DNA from: Dehalococcoidia bacterium
Lineage (GTDB): Bacteria > Chloroflexota > Dehalococcoidia > GIF9 > UBA5629
Reading direction: 5' to 3'
NCBI GenBank assembly: GCA_041653995.1
Contig: JBAZEK010000004.1
Location: forward strand, 124,001-188,000
Length of the DNA stretch: 64,000 nt
Below, piece by piece: positions 33,821-42,654 of this stretch. A program made the position numbers and the translations under genes. Each line of letters starts with the position of its first letter. Position 1 is the first letter of the stretch. A model generated the notes under the pieces. It was given only the letters and a program-made list of their open reading frames with translations. It had not been told where the DNA came from and made no database searches.

Positions 33821-34836
33821 TGGACGATCCGACCATCTTTGTCATAGTCTTTGCGCTGATCTTCACCAGCATACCGGTCACAGTGGCCATTATCCAGGCG
33901 GTCCAGCGGCACAGGGCGAACGCCTCAGCCCGGCGCCAGGGCAGATCGCAGCAACAGCAGGCCCAACCGGCAAGCAAGCACCGCATCAACAGCCGCTACG
34001 AGCTTAAAGCGCCGGCCTTCAAACAGGGAGGAATGGCCAACATCTGGCTGGCCAGGGACCGCACCAGCGGCAGGAAATGCATCATCAAGACGCCCCGCAG
34101 GGGCACCACCATGGATAATGTGTATCTGGACAAGCTGCGCCAGGAAGCCGCTTTCCTCAAAAGGCTGCAGCATCCCAACATAGTCACCTACCTGGATGAT
34201 TTCTATTACAAAGGAGAATTCCACCTGGTACTGGAGCTCGTAACGGGCGAAACCATCATGTCGTCCTCTCCCAGGACATCAGCCGGCGAGCAGAAGCTCC
34301 TGACCTGGGCCGGACAGGCGCTGGACGCCCTGGCCTATATCCACGCTGCGGGTATTGTGCACAGGGACGTCAATCCCAAGAACATCATGCTCAGCGGAAA
34401 CGGCGGCATCAAACTGATCGACTTCGGCACGGCCAAAAGCCTGGAGAGTATGAAGAAGGACACGGTCAAGACGGATCCCTTCACCCAAATAGCCAACAAG
34501 GGTTTTGACATACCCGAATTATTCATAGGCGGCGAGAGCGACCAGCGCTGCGACCTGTGCGGCCTGGCGCAGACCTGCATCTACCTGCTCACTCTCAGAC
34601 AGCCCAACGACCTGTGTATCGAGCTGATCCGCACCAACTGGCCGCGTAGCTACGGCGAGGCCGGCAAGGTAGCGGACTACATGATCTCGGCGGGTATCTC
34701 GGCGAGGACATCGCACTGCCTAGCCCAGGCCGTGATGTTTTCGCCGGGCAGCAGATTTGCCAGCGCTACAGCCATGCGGTCAGCGCTTCTGTCTGCAAAC
34801 GAATGCGCGATGAAAGAAGTGGGGGTATCTAAATGA
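33820..34836 (+). CDS. Membrane-anchored Ser/Thr protein kinase
   Basis: A 338-residue kinase with one N-terminal membrane helix (about 6-28) followed by a basic, Gln-rich linker and a kinase domain from about residue 58. Features: glycine loop FKQGGMANIWLA, VAIK-type Lys K90, helix-C Glu E109, catalytic loop HRDVNPKN (D183, N188; Asn replaces the usual Lys two residues after the Asp), and DFG (D201). There are no PASTA or other outside domains, so sensing must come from partner proteins. ATGA overlap with the next gene and TGATG overlap with the phosphatase tie the three genes together. Confidence 0.92.
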   Translation: MDDPTIFVIVFALIFTSIPVTVAIIQAVQRHRANASARRQGRSQQQQAQPASKHRINSRYELKAPAFKQGGMANIWLARDRTSGRKCIIKTPRRGTTMDNVYLDKLRQEAAFLKRLQHPNIVTYLDDFYYKGEFHLVLELVTGETIMSSSPRTSAGEQKLLTWAGQALDALAYIHAAGIVHRDVNPKNIMLSGNGGIKLIDFGTAKSLESMKKDTVKTDPFTQIANKGFDIPELFIGGESDQRCDLCGLAQTCIYLLTLRQPNDLCIELIRTNWPRSYGEAGKVADYMISAGISARTSHCLAQAVMFSPGSRFASATAMRSALLSANECAMKEVGVSK

Positions 34837-35945
34837 GACGGCCGATAACGGCATTGATATTTGCGCTGGCCGTCCTGTTCGCTTCCCTCAGCGCAGTAGC
34901 CCTCGCACACGTATGCGCATATGCCATGGGCGCGCCGACCGACAACTTCACAATACCGGATCCAATGGATGATACCCAGCATCCTGAAATTAAGCCGCCC
35001 GTTAATTTCATATTGCACAGCGCTACTGCACTGCCTTCAGACGAATCGCCTGATCTGGTTGCGACTATACACGGGTCATCCGCCAAAGGCGGCGCCAGCT
35101 TCACAGGCGACGAGCAATGGTACCTCGATGTCGATATCAATATGCCGGGCTGGCTGTATATATATGAATACTACCCATCGGACACATATGACCAGGGTAG
35201 ATGGATTACCTACAAATGGCAATTGAAAGAGCAGGGCCAATGGAGGCTCGGGCTCTTCCGGCCGGGAGAGGACGAACTGGAGGGCCAGCATATTTACAGG
35301 CTTTTCTTTTACGGAAACGGCCAATGGGCGGCGGACAGCAGCGAAGCGCAGAGAAGCCACCTTGTCTACTGGAACTACATAAGGGGTCTTCAAGAGCCGG
35401 CTCAGCCGGCCACACCCTCAACACCCGAACAGCCTGCCCCGGCGGACAACAATCTGCTGAAGCTCCTGACCAATCCCCTTTTCCTGCTGATTGCCCCTTC
35501 CGCCCTGGTTATTATAGTGCTCCTGGCACTGTACGCGCGACGCCGCATGCGCGAACGGAGCAACGTCCAGCATACTGCACAGCAGCCGCTGGTGGAATTA
35601 CTGGAGCAGCCGGGTATTACACCAAAATCTCCACTGCACGGCGCAGCCATGGCCCTCCTGGAATTACCCAACGGATTGAATATCCGTCTGGGCGAAGAAA
35701 GCGAGATTATCGGACGGGCCCAGGTCGCCAGGTCGCTGGGACTGGATGAGCTGGGGATGATATCGAAACAGCACTTCAAGATCAGCTTCACGGACGGGAA
35801 AGCTTCCATCGAGGACATGGGCAGCGCCAACGGCACTGTCGTCAACAGCATCGATATCAGTGACACCGGCCCGGTGGAATTGAAAGACGGGGACGTTATC
35901 GAGATGGCCGGCAAGACCAGCCTGAAGTTCCGATCCAACCATTAG
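34833..35945 (+). CDS. Single-pass FHA protein with novel outer domain
   Basis: A 370-residue type I membrane protein. Signal peptide (1-26), outer region (27-210) containing a Trp/Tyr-rich domain at about 92-185 (PGWLYIYEYYPSD, QWRLGLF), a Pro-rich stalk (189-205), one membrane helix (about 213-235) and a cytoplasmic FHA domain (265-370: IGRAQV, ISKQHFKI, GSANGTVVN). The outer domain is shared with the protein at 36114. With no enzymatic domain it would connect an external signal to phosphothreonine recognition inside. It overlaps the kinase gene by 4 nt. Confidence 0.82.
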   Translation: MRRPITALIFALAVLFASLSAVALAHVCAYAMGAPTDNFTIPDPMDDTQHPEIKPPVNFILHSATALPSDESPDLVATIHGSSAKGGASFTGDEQWYLDVDINMPGWLYIYEYYPSDTYDQGRWITYKWQLKEQGQWRLGLFRPGEDELEGQHIYRLFFYGNGQWAADSSEAQRSHLVYWNYIRGLQEPAQPATPSTPEQPAPADNNLLKLLTNPLFLLIAPSALVIIVLLALYARRRMRERSNVQHTAQQPLVELLEQPGITPKSPLHGAAMALLELPNGLNIRLGEESEIIGRAQVARSLGLDELGMISKQHFKISFTDGKASIEDMGSANGTVVNSIDISDTGPVELKDGDVIEMAGKTSLKFRSNH

Positions 35946-36016
35946 CCTCTTTATTCCTTCATGAGGGCCATGTCCGGTACCGGTACAATCCGACGATCCG
36001 TCTTTTTATCAGGTGT

Positions 36017-36046
36017 TTGTCAGGAACCTGTCAGGCCGGGGTCAAG
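36017..36046 (+). promoter_or_regulatory. Three phased Pho-box-like repeats
   Basis: TGTCAGG (36018), TGTCAGG (36029) and GGTCAAG (36040) are direct repeats with exact 11-base spacing, resembling the PhoB recognition pattern. The same element with 11/22-base spacing is at 32434-32473, upstream of the first gene of this cluster. It lies 70 nt before the ATG at 36114 and could activate or block a separate promoter for the last two genes. Confidence 0.5.
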
Positions 36047-36113
36047 CAGAGGGTGGAATGTGCACTTATACTTGATGAAGATACATCCACCAACCGGGAG
36101 GCGCTTCATATAT

Positions 36114-37661
36114 ATGAAAGGAATAATTATACCGCTGCTGATCGCGTGTATGGTTTTATCAGCTGCGGCTGCAGTATTTTCGCCGGCTCAGGCACAGCCG
36201 TCGCCGCCAATTAATCCCGATGAAAGCTGGCAACCGCCTGACGACGGTGGGGAAATGGTCGAGCCGCCGGTTGGTGTTGACACTTACAACCAGACCTGGC
36301 CCAGCCTTCAGATGACGGTGCCGCCTTCGCCTCCGGCAGGAGCAGCCGGATCCATCGTAAACGCCTACCTGGTAACCAGCTATGGCCAAACACTTTACAA
36401 TCTTTATCGTAACGACCTGTGCTACCTGCTTGTCTCGTTTAACGGCCCGGGTTACTTCTACCTGTGGGAATACTATCCGTCGGGGACCACACCCTACGGA
36501 CACTGGCTGTGTTACAGGTGGTACAGGCCTTATGCGGGCGTATGGCGCATCGGGCCGTTCAGTGCCGAGTCCTGGGATCCCGACGGGCTCTATGTCTGGA
36601 AGATGTGGTACAACTCCGGCTTCTCATGGTCGGAGCGCACTCTGAGCTTCAATTACACACGCGGCAGCATTTCTCCTTACAGCGGGCCGTCACCCAGGCC
36701 GATCTATCAGCCGGTGATCAATTCCTTCAGCGCAAATGCATCGTCGATAGACGTCGGACAAACGGTCACACTGACCTGGACCACGAGCAACGCCAGCAGC
36801 GTTACCATATCACCCGGCATAGGCACGGTGGGGACATCCGGATCGACAACCATAACACCCGGCGCGACCACCACTTACACACTGTCGGCTACAGGCAGCT
36901 CGGGAAGCACGGTGACGTCTTCCGCAACTATCAACGTTATACCGAGGGTGTCGCCTGCATTGAGCGTGCAGCAACCAACCATACAGTCCGGGCAGTCCAC
37001 CGTGCTTTCATGGAACGCCCCCGCCGCCTTACAGGTGTACATCGACGGGCTGGGGAATTTCGAAGCCGCGGGCACAACGATAGTAGCGCCCAATCAAACG
37101 ACCACGTATAACCTCACCGCCACCTATATCGACGGCACGACGCAGACGGCAGCCGTCGCAGTTACCGTCGAGCAACCGCCCTACCTCATTTACGGCCTGC
37201 TGGCGCTGCTGGCTATAGCGGCGATCGTAATAGTGATTATGATGGTGAAAAGACCAAAGGTATCGCAGCTGCCACGCACATCTGCCGCCAGTGCAGGTAC
37301 AGCTACATCCGCCGCAGCTACATCCACAGCGGGCACCTCGGCTGCGTCGACTTCCGTCACGGATGCTCCTCCCGCCAAGCTAATCATGCCCGACGGCGGC
37401 GAGATGCTGCTTGCCGGCAATACCAGAACGCTCGGCCGCCAGGATTTTGAACAACTTCTGCCGTCGGATCGGGCATCGTTCATCTCAAGACAGCACATCA
37501 ACATATGGTATGAGGATGGAAAATATTACATCGAGGATCCGGGCAGCACAAACGGCACCAGGCTCAACGGCGAGGAGATCCGCGAAAGCGGCAAGCAACC
37601 CCTCGTGGACGGCGATGTCATTGAGCTGGCCGATAAATTGATTATCACCTTTAAAATATAG
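36114..37661 (+). CDS. Single-pass FHA protein with novel domain and Ig-like repeats
   Basis: A 515-residue type I membrane protein: signal peptide (1-27), the same Trp/Tyr-rich outer domain as the preceding gene (about 92-185: PGYFYLWEYYPSG, VWRIGPF), two Ig-like domains (200-276 and 281-353), one membrane helix (358-378), an Ala/Ser/Thr-rich linker (388-418) that could carry phosphorylation sites, and a cytoplasmic FHA domain (422-515: LGRQDF, SRQHINIW, GSTNGTRLNG). ATG 36114 gives a clean signal peptide with GGGAGG twelve bases upstream; a Met at 36075 is the alternative. Confidence 0.82.
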   Translation: MKGIIIPLLIACMVLSAAAAVFSPAQAQPSPPINPDESWQPPDDGGEMVEPPVGVDTYNQTWPSLQMTVPPSPPAGAAGSIVNAYLVTSYGQTLYNLYRNDLCYLLVSFNGPGYFYLWEYYPSGTTPYGHWLCYRWYRPYAGVWRIGPFSAESWDPDGLYVWKMWYNSGFSWSERTLSFNYTRGSISPYSGPSPRPIYQPVINSFSANASSIDVGQTVTLTWTTSNASSVTISPGIGTVGTSGSTTITPGATTTYTLSATGSSGSTVTSSATINVIPRVSPALSVQQPTIQSGQSTVLSWNAPAALQVYIDGLGNFEAAGTTIVAPNQTTTYNLTATYIDGTTQTAAVAVTVEQPPYLIYGLLALLAIAAIVIVIMMVKRPKVSQLPRTSAASAGTATSAAATSTAGTSAASTSVTDAPPAKLIMPDGGEMLLAGNTRTLGRQDFEQLLPSDRASFISRQHINIWYEDGKYYIEDPGSTNGTRLNGEEIRESGKQPLVDGDVIELADKLIITFKI

Positions 37662-37690
37662 CAACCATAGTAATCAAAGAGGAGGTTAAA

Positions 37691-39145
37691 ATGATTGCTA
37701 AAAAAATTGTTCAGTTACTGGCGGCAGCGCTTCTTGTCTGCTCTGTCTTAATGCTGCCGCTGGCACCTGCCTCTGCGGACGACGCACCGGCATCGTCGGA
37801 AACGTCCATAGCCACAGAGACAACTACCCCGACTGTTGTGGAGGAGGCCACGGTCACATCTGATCCTGAGCCGCCCATTCTGGTCGCCCAGGCTGAACTA
37901 CCTGCGGGTGATGCGCTGCCGCCACCCCCTCTGCCACCTTCATCGCCAATTACAGTCCAGGTCCATCCAGCGATATCGGTGCCGGGACCGGACTCTTTTA
38001 TACCTCCACCACCACCACCGTTGCCTCCTCCTCCACCTCCACCGTTGCCTCCTCCACCACCTCCACCATTGCCACCTCCGCCATTGCCACCTCCGCCTCC
38101 GCCATTGCCACCTCCGCCATTGCCACCTCCGCCTCCGCCATTGCCGCCTCCGCCTTGGCCTCCGCCTCCACCTCCGCCGCCACCGCCACCCAGGCCGCCC
38201 TATCCATATCCGTGTTACCCCTACAATTCCTGTTACTATAACTACAGGCCTTTTATCTCCACTTACCATCCCGTAGTGGTGGTGCCGTCCATACCTTCTC
38301 CGGTCTATGCGCCTGTGATCAGCTCGTTCACGGCCAATCCCAGCTATATCCAGCCGGGGCAATCATCCACGTTGTCGTGGACGGTCAACAACACGGCTAA
38401 TGTCAGCATATCGCCTTCGGTCGGCTCGGTGCCCAATACGGGAGTTTACGTTGTAACTCCCGCATACACGACCACTTATACACTTACCGCGTCGAACAGC
38501 GCAGGCTCGGTGGTGGCCAGCACCACGGTAACGGTGGCGCCCTATGTCGGCAGCACCTATTACACCAGCAGCACCTATAGCGGCACAACCGAAGCCACCT
38601 CCACCGCCACCAACCCGGTCAGCACCACCGGCAGCAGTAACGGGACGCTGTCCTGGTGGCTGCCCTATATCCTGCTCGTTGCGCTGCTGGCCGCAGCCGC
38701 CATAATCATAGTCATCCTTCTGCTGAGGAAACCCGCTGCGCAGGCCGTTCATTACAGCGGCGCGCGCTCAGGCACGATGCCGGCTGTCACTTCACCCGTA
38801 GCCACTCTGCCGGCAACAGGCTCTCCCAAGACCTCGCCGGTAACCGTCGGTCCGCCGGCCAAGTTCGTTGCCTCCAACGGAAGCGAGCTTTCGCTGGCAG
38901 GTGACGGCGCGCCGCTGGGACGCAGGGACTTCCAGCATATGGTTTCCCCGGATAAGGCAGACCTTATATCCAGGCAACATGTCACAGTCTCCTATGAAAA
39001 CGGCCAGTATTACATCGAGGACCATGGCAGCACCAATGGCACCAGGCTGAACGGGTCCTCCATCAAAGGCACAGGCAGGCAGGCGATTAAAGATGGTGAC
39101 ACTATCGATCTTGCAGGCGCTCTCAGTTTCGTGTTCAGGTCTTAA
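37691..39145 (+). CDS. Single-pass FHA protein with polyproline stalk and Ig-like domain
   Basis: A 484-residue type I membrane protein. Signal peptide (1-29), an acidic Thr-rich stretch, an almost pure Pro/Leu stalk (about 77-170), a Tyr/Cys-rich patch (YPYPCYPYNSCYYNYRP), an Ig-like domain (206-283), one membrane helix (about 321-345) and a C-terminal FHA domain (392-484: LGRRDF, SRQHVTVS, GSTNGTRLNG). Its FHA is very close to that of the preceding gene. GAGGAGG precedes the ATG, 29 nt after the previous stop. The stalk would hold the Ig domain far from the membrane; its translation should need EF-P. Confidence 0.82.
   Translation: MIAKKIVQLLAAALLVCSVLMLPLAPASADDAPASSETSIATETTTPTVVEEATVTSDPEPPILVAQAELPAGDALPPPPLPPSSPITVQVHPAISVPGPDSFIPPPPPPLPPPPPPPLPPPPPPPLPPPPLPPPPPPLPPPPLPPPPPPLPPPPWPPPPPPPPPPPRPPYPYPCYPYNSCYYNYRPFISTYHPVVVVPSIPSPVYAPVISSFTANPSYIQPGQSSTLSWTVNNTANVSISPSVGSVPNTGVYVVTPAYTTTYTLTASNSAGSVVASTTVTVAPYVGSTYYTSSTYSGTTEATSTATNPVSTTGSSNGTLSWWLPYILLVALLAAAAIIIVILLLRKPAAQAVHYSGARSGTMPAVTSPVATLPATGSPKTSPVTVGPPAKFVASNGSELSLAGDGAPLGRRDFQHMVSPDKADLISRQHVTVSYENGQYYIEDHGSTNGTRLNGSSIKGTGRQAIKDGDTIDLAGALSFVFRS
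38004..38195 (+). repeat. Proline-codon minisatellite inside the FHA gene
   Basis: Tandem, imperfect units of CCN proline codons punctuated by TTG leucine codons (for example CCATTGCCACCTCCG repeated several times between about 38065 and 38150). The unit lengths differ slightly, so expansion and contraction by slippage are likely. The frame is kept throughout. Confidence 0.8.
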
Positions 39146-39157
39146 CCATTAAATCAA

Positions 39158-39187
39158 AGGCCGGCGTCCCGCAGGGGACGCCGGCCT
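39158..39187. terminator. Strong hairpin between convergent genes
   Basis: A perfect 13-bp stem, AGGCCGGCGTCCC and GGGACGCCGGCCT around GCAG, lies 13 nt after the last FHA gene. A pyrimidine-rich stretch ending in CCTTTT follows on the plus strand. The hairpin also lies just past the end of the convergent minus-strand gene, so it may end both transcripts. Confidence 0.75.
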
Positions 39188-39210
39188 CTCTCATTCCCTT
39201 TTATGAAAGT

Positions 39211-40839
39211 CTATCGCTCTTGTTCATAGAAATACTTCAGTGCAGCTTCCATATCCTTTCTATTACCGAATCCGCCGCTCTTATAATCCCTTATGACCGA
39301 TCCCGTATCCAGAAAGAGAGCTGAGGGTATGGTCCTGAACTGGCATCCGCTGACCAGCTTCGCCGTCTGATCCATATAAACGGGCATGACCAGCCCGTAT
39401 TTCTTTATCCATTCCTCGACATCCTTCTGCTTTTCGCCGCTTGCCACCATAAACATCAACAGGTCGCTGTCCTTCGGCCAGTCGCGATAGACGTCGTTAA
39501 GAAAAAGCGCCTGCTGCATGCAGGTCGGGCAGGTGGTCTTGGTGAAGATAATAAACACCTTCTTGCCCGCTATATCACTGTTGGTGAAGTCATCTCCCTG
39601 AAGGGTTTTAAAGGAGAAATCCAATATCCTGCAATTCAACTTGCAGCAAACGGGGGAGGTCGGCTGTGTTGTGAAAGGATTCAGCGTCTGTTGCGCAGAC
39701 TCATCGAAATCAGTTTCGGACTTTATGGTCACGTTGTAGCGAGTCTGAGGATAGAGGCCGTTCAACCTGAATTTATGTTCGTACACAAAGCTGTTATCCA
39801 TTTCGCTGTCGGATTCGGTCTCTTTATCCGCAGTGTAGTTAACCGCGCCCGTAGCCGGTTTGCTGGTAATCCATCTCACCGAAGCGGCCGTGCTGGTGAT
39901 ATCGTATACGTCAACATTCGAGATCTTGAACTCGCCCGCCTGGGCGCCGGCCGCCGTGGTCGTGAGCGTATATCCCTTTGAAGCCACAGTATTGCCGCAA
40001 CAGTCGACGGAAAGCACCCGGAAATAATAGGTCGTTTTAGGCACCAATCCCTGCAGCACGGCTGCATGTGTATTCAGCATGGTCTCGTCCAGCGCTGTCT
40101 TGTTACCATAAGAGCCTTTTAATCCGAACTCAACCTGGCCGGTTGCCGGCCGGTTGGTCCGCCAGGAAATCACCGCGCGGTCGCTGAAGACCGAAGGAGA
40201 ATCGACCGGAGCGACGGCAAGCGGGTCGGATTCAGCTTCCCCGGCCTGATCCAGCATTCTTTGTATCTCGTTGGATGTCAGCGCGAACCCTTCGCGACCC
40301 GGCCGGTCAGAATTCCATGAAACCATGCCAACCATCTCGCCCGCCTTGTTCAATACGGCGCTTCCCGCCAGCGATGGGTCCAGGGCTGCGTTGGTCTGTA
40401 AATAGGTAATCTGCTCGTCTTTGGGCAACGAAGTCACGCTGCCCTTTGACTCTATCGGAGCGGTATCGCCGGGTTTAAATCCCCACACCGTCACCTCATC
40501 CCATTGGCGCACAAGGTCAGAATCTCCCAGTAAAGCCGCCTTGATCTCAGGCGCCTCTATTTTGAGCAGGGCCAGGTCCCTCTCGCTGTCCCTGCAGACC
40601 AAACGGCCCTCGTAGCTCTGCCCGGGCTTGAGCTCAACCGATAGAGCAGTGGAGTTGCCCAGCGCGCCGCTGCCGGTAGCTATATAGCCGTCCTGATTAA
40701 TGACTATGCCGTTGACGACCGCATTGTCGGCTTGCACCTTCACCAGTGAACCCACGATTGCGGGGCTGCCGCAGCCGCACAACATCGCTGATATGAAAAC
40801 AACCGGCAGTATCAAGAGCCGGGCCGCTGTATTCCGCAT
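39211..40839 (-). CDS. Lipoprotein fusing inactive trypsin fold, two Fn3-like domains and thioredoxin
   Basis: A 542-residue exported protein with lipobox LCGC (C23). Residues about 28-200 follow the S1C/DegP trypsin plan (GIVINQDGYIATGSG, ERDLALLKIE, TNAALDPSLAGSAVLNKAGEM by position), but the His of the TNxHV motif is absent and the GNSGG serine site reads SLAGSA, so proteolysis is unlikely. Two Fn3-like domains (about 208-296 and 303-392) follow. The C-terminal thioredoxin/TlpA-like domain (about 400-542) has the active CPTC at 437-440. It would act outside the membrane in thiol redox. It is convergent with the FHA cluster. Confidence 0.82.
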   Translation of the reverse strand: MRNTAARLLILPVVFISAMLCGCGSPAIVGSLVKVQADNAVVNGIVINQDGYIATGSGALGNSTALSVELKPGQSYEGRLVCRDSERDLALLKIEAPEIKAALLGDSDLVRQWDEVTVWGFKPGDTAPIESKGSVTSLPKDEQITYLQTNAALDPSLAGSAVLNKAGEMVGMVSWNSDRPGREGFALTSNEIQRMLDQAGEAESDPLAVAPVDSPSVFSDRAVISWRTNRPATGQVEFGLKGSYGNKTALDETMLNTHAAVLQGLVPKTTYYFRVLSVDCCGNTVASKGYTLTTTAAGAQAGEFKISNVDVYDITSTAASVRWITSKPATGAVNYTADKETESDSEMDNSFVYEHKFRLNGLYPQTRYNVTIKSETDFDESAQQTLNPFTTQPTSPVCCKLNCRILDFSFKTLQGDDFTNSDIAGKKVFIIFTKTTCPTCMQQALFLNDVYRDWPKDSDLLMFMVASGEKQKDVEEWIKKYGLVMPVYMDQTAKLVSGCQFRTIPSALFLDTGSVIRDYKSGGFGNRKDMEAALKYFYEQER

Positions 40840-40870
40840 ATGCTTAATTTATATCACACAGAGTCAACCG

Positions 40871-41587
40871 CTATTTAATGGGAACGCCGCCCGTATCCAG
40901 TTTAGGTCTAACCACATTGTCCATGAGATTTCCGATGCGTGCGTTCATGACTTTTTTCATCTCGCCCACGATACCTCTGCCCTTATTCAGGCTTTTAGCG
41001 AAGGCCACCGCCTCTTTTACGGTCTCATCGGCCGAGGAGCAGGCTTTGCGCACAACGTTGATCTTCTCCAGCTCTACAGCGGTGTAACGCTTCCCGGTCA
41101 GCTGGGCTTCGCGCACTTTGGTTGAGGGCAAAGTCCTCTTGATCAAAGCATCCATATACGGCAGGAAGGGGATATTGAGATCGACTTCGGGGAAACACAG
41201 GAAGCCGCGGTCGGCGCGCATGTAAAGAAAATCGAAGGAGCAGGCCAGTATGGCGCCCCCGGCGAATGCGTGGCCGGTCAGCGCCGCCACCGTATTCATG
41301 GGATAGAAGGTAAATCGCCTGTAAACCCTGTCCTGCGTCTCAAAAAACTTCTCCACGTCGGGATCCTTGCGTCCGATAGCGGGCACCAGCCAGTCGAGGT
41401 CCATACCGTTGCACCAGATCTTTTCGTCGGCGGATTTCACGACAAGCGCGGTGACGGCGGTATTATTCTCGATATCGTCCAGCGCTTTGAGCAATTCGTT
41501 GCAGAAGCCCATGTTAAACCTGTTCTCACCGCTCTTCATGGTGAGCAACGCGACGTTTTCGTCAACGCTCCATTCGACTAAGGACAT
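40871..41587 (-). CDS. Enoyl-CoA hydratase/isomerase (ECI-like)
   Basis: A 238-residue short crotonase. The N-terminus lacks the longer leader of true hydratases. Landmarks: CNGMDLDWL, GHAFAGGAILACSFDF (oxyanion hole) and FLCFPEVDLNIPFLP, which resembles the enoyl-CoA delta-isomerase group that shifts double bases of unsaturated acyl-CoA (double bonds from position 3 to 2). GGAGG lies eight bases before the start. It is divergent from the 3-hydroxyacyl-CoA dehydrogenase at 41770, with a TATAAT box for the minus strand at 41665-41660. Confidence 0.88.
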   Translation of the reverse strand: MSLVEWSVDENVALLTMKSGENRFNMGFCNELLKALDDIENNTAVTALVVKSADEKIWCNGMDLDWLVPAIGRKDPDVEKFFETQDRVYRRFTFYPMNTVAALTGHAFAGGAILACSFDFLYMRADRGFLCFPEVDLNIPFLPYMDALIKRTLPSTKVREAQLTGKRYTAVELEKINVVRKACSSADETVKEAVAFAKSLNKGRGIVGEMKKVMNARIGNLMDNVVRPKLDTGGVPIK

Positions 41588-41769
41588 TGGGGATACCTCC
41601 GTAATTAAATTATTTGTCGACCGCCCGGTGGGAGGACGCCCTTTGAGGCGACGCTAAATATTATATAACGATGCGATGGGCCAGTACAGTATATTGCTAA
41701 ATTTGATAAATTTGTGCACAATAAGCAGGCTTCATGTCTGAAGACAAAACACGCTCAGGGGGCTTTATT

Positions 41770-42654
41770 ATGGACAACGTCATGGTCATCGGCGCAGGCT
41801 TTATGGGCGGTGGCATAGCCCAGGTGGCGGCGCAGTCCGGTTACAACGTATACCTGCAGGATATGAGTTCAGAGGCGATCACAAAGAGCCTGGCGCAGAT
41901 AAAATGGTCGACCGAGAAGCTTGCCTCCAAGGGCAGGATCAGGGACAGCGCTCAAGTGGTGCAAAACAGGATCAATCCGGTCAATGACTTCTCCGCAGCC
42001 CCCCGCTGTAAATGGGTTATCGAAGCCGTCTTCGAGGACGAGAAAATAAAAAAGGACATGTTCAAGGAGCTGGACGCCGCCTGCCCGGTGGATACCATCC
42101 TGGCCTCCAACACATCCAGCATACCCATTACCCGCCTGGCTTCGCTGACCGTACATCCGGAGAGGGTGGTCGGACTGCACTTCTTCGGCCCGGTGCCGAT
42201 GATGCGGCTGGTGGAGGTCATCAAGGGCGAGAAGACCTCGGATGAAGTGTTCAGGAAAAGCGTGGACTTTATAGCTTCCCTGGGGCAGTACCCGGTCAAG
42301 GTCATGAAAGATATACCCGGGTTCATCATGAACCGCGTGAGCGGCGTAGCATTCAGGGAGGCGCTGTCGCTGGTAGAGAACGGCATCGCAACGGTGGAAG
42401 ACGTGGATAAAGGCATGCGTTACGGATTCAACTGGAATATCGGCCCCTTCGAGATCGCCGATAACGCAGGCATCGATACTTATGTAAGAGTGGGCAAATC
42501 CTTCGCCGCGCTGGGCGCTACGGATATCGCGGCGTCATCGCCGCTGATGGAGAAAATGCTCAAGGCCGGAAGGCTGGGCCGCAAGGTCGGCAAGGGTTTC
42601 TACGATTACTCGCCCGATGGGAAGATGACTCCCTTCGATGTAACCAAGCTATAG
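41770..42654 (+). CDS. 3-Hydroxyacyl-CoA dehydrogenase, second copy
   Basis: A 294-residue enzyme closely similar to that at 23021. NAD motif VIGAGFMGGG, catalytic His in GLHFFGPVP and Glu in EVIKGEKT are intact. ATG 41770 matches the N-terminus of the paralogue; the ATG at 41734 would add twelve residues of unrelated sequence. Its stop TAG and that of the convergent metallo-beta-lactamase share the palindrome CTATAG (42649-42654), so the two coding regions overlap by six bases. Confidence 0.93.
   Translation: MDNVMVIGAGFMGGGIAQVAAQSGYNVYLQDMSSEAITKSLAQIKWSTEKLASKGRIRDSAQVVQNRINPVNDFSAAPRCKWVIEAVFEDEKIKKDMFKELDAACPVDTILASNTSSIPITRLASLTVHPERVVGLHFFGPVPMMRLVEVIKGEKTSDEVFRKSVDFIASLGQYPVKVMKDIPGFIMNRVSGVAFREALSLVENGIATVEDVDKGMRYGFNWNIGPFEIADNAGIDTYVRVGKSFAALGATDIAASSPLMEKMLKAGRLGRKVGKGFYDYSPDGKMTPFDVTKL

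Noticed and set aside
38004..38195. CRISPR-like array
   Set aside because: Repeats have no unique spacers and are in-frame proline codons within a gene with FHA and signal-peptide context.
37998..38362. Arg/Trp/Val-rich antisense frames opposite the proline stalk
   Set aside because: Low-complexity products of the repeat; no start signals.
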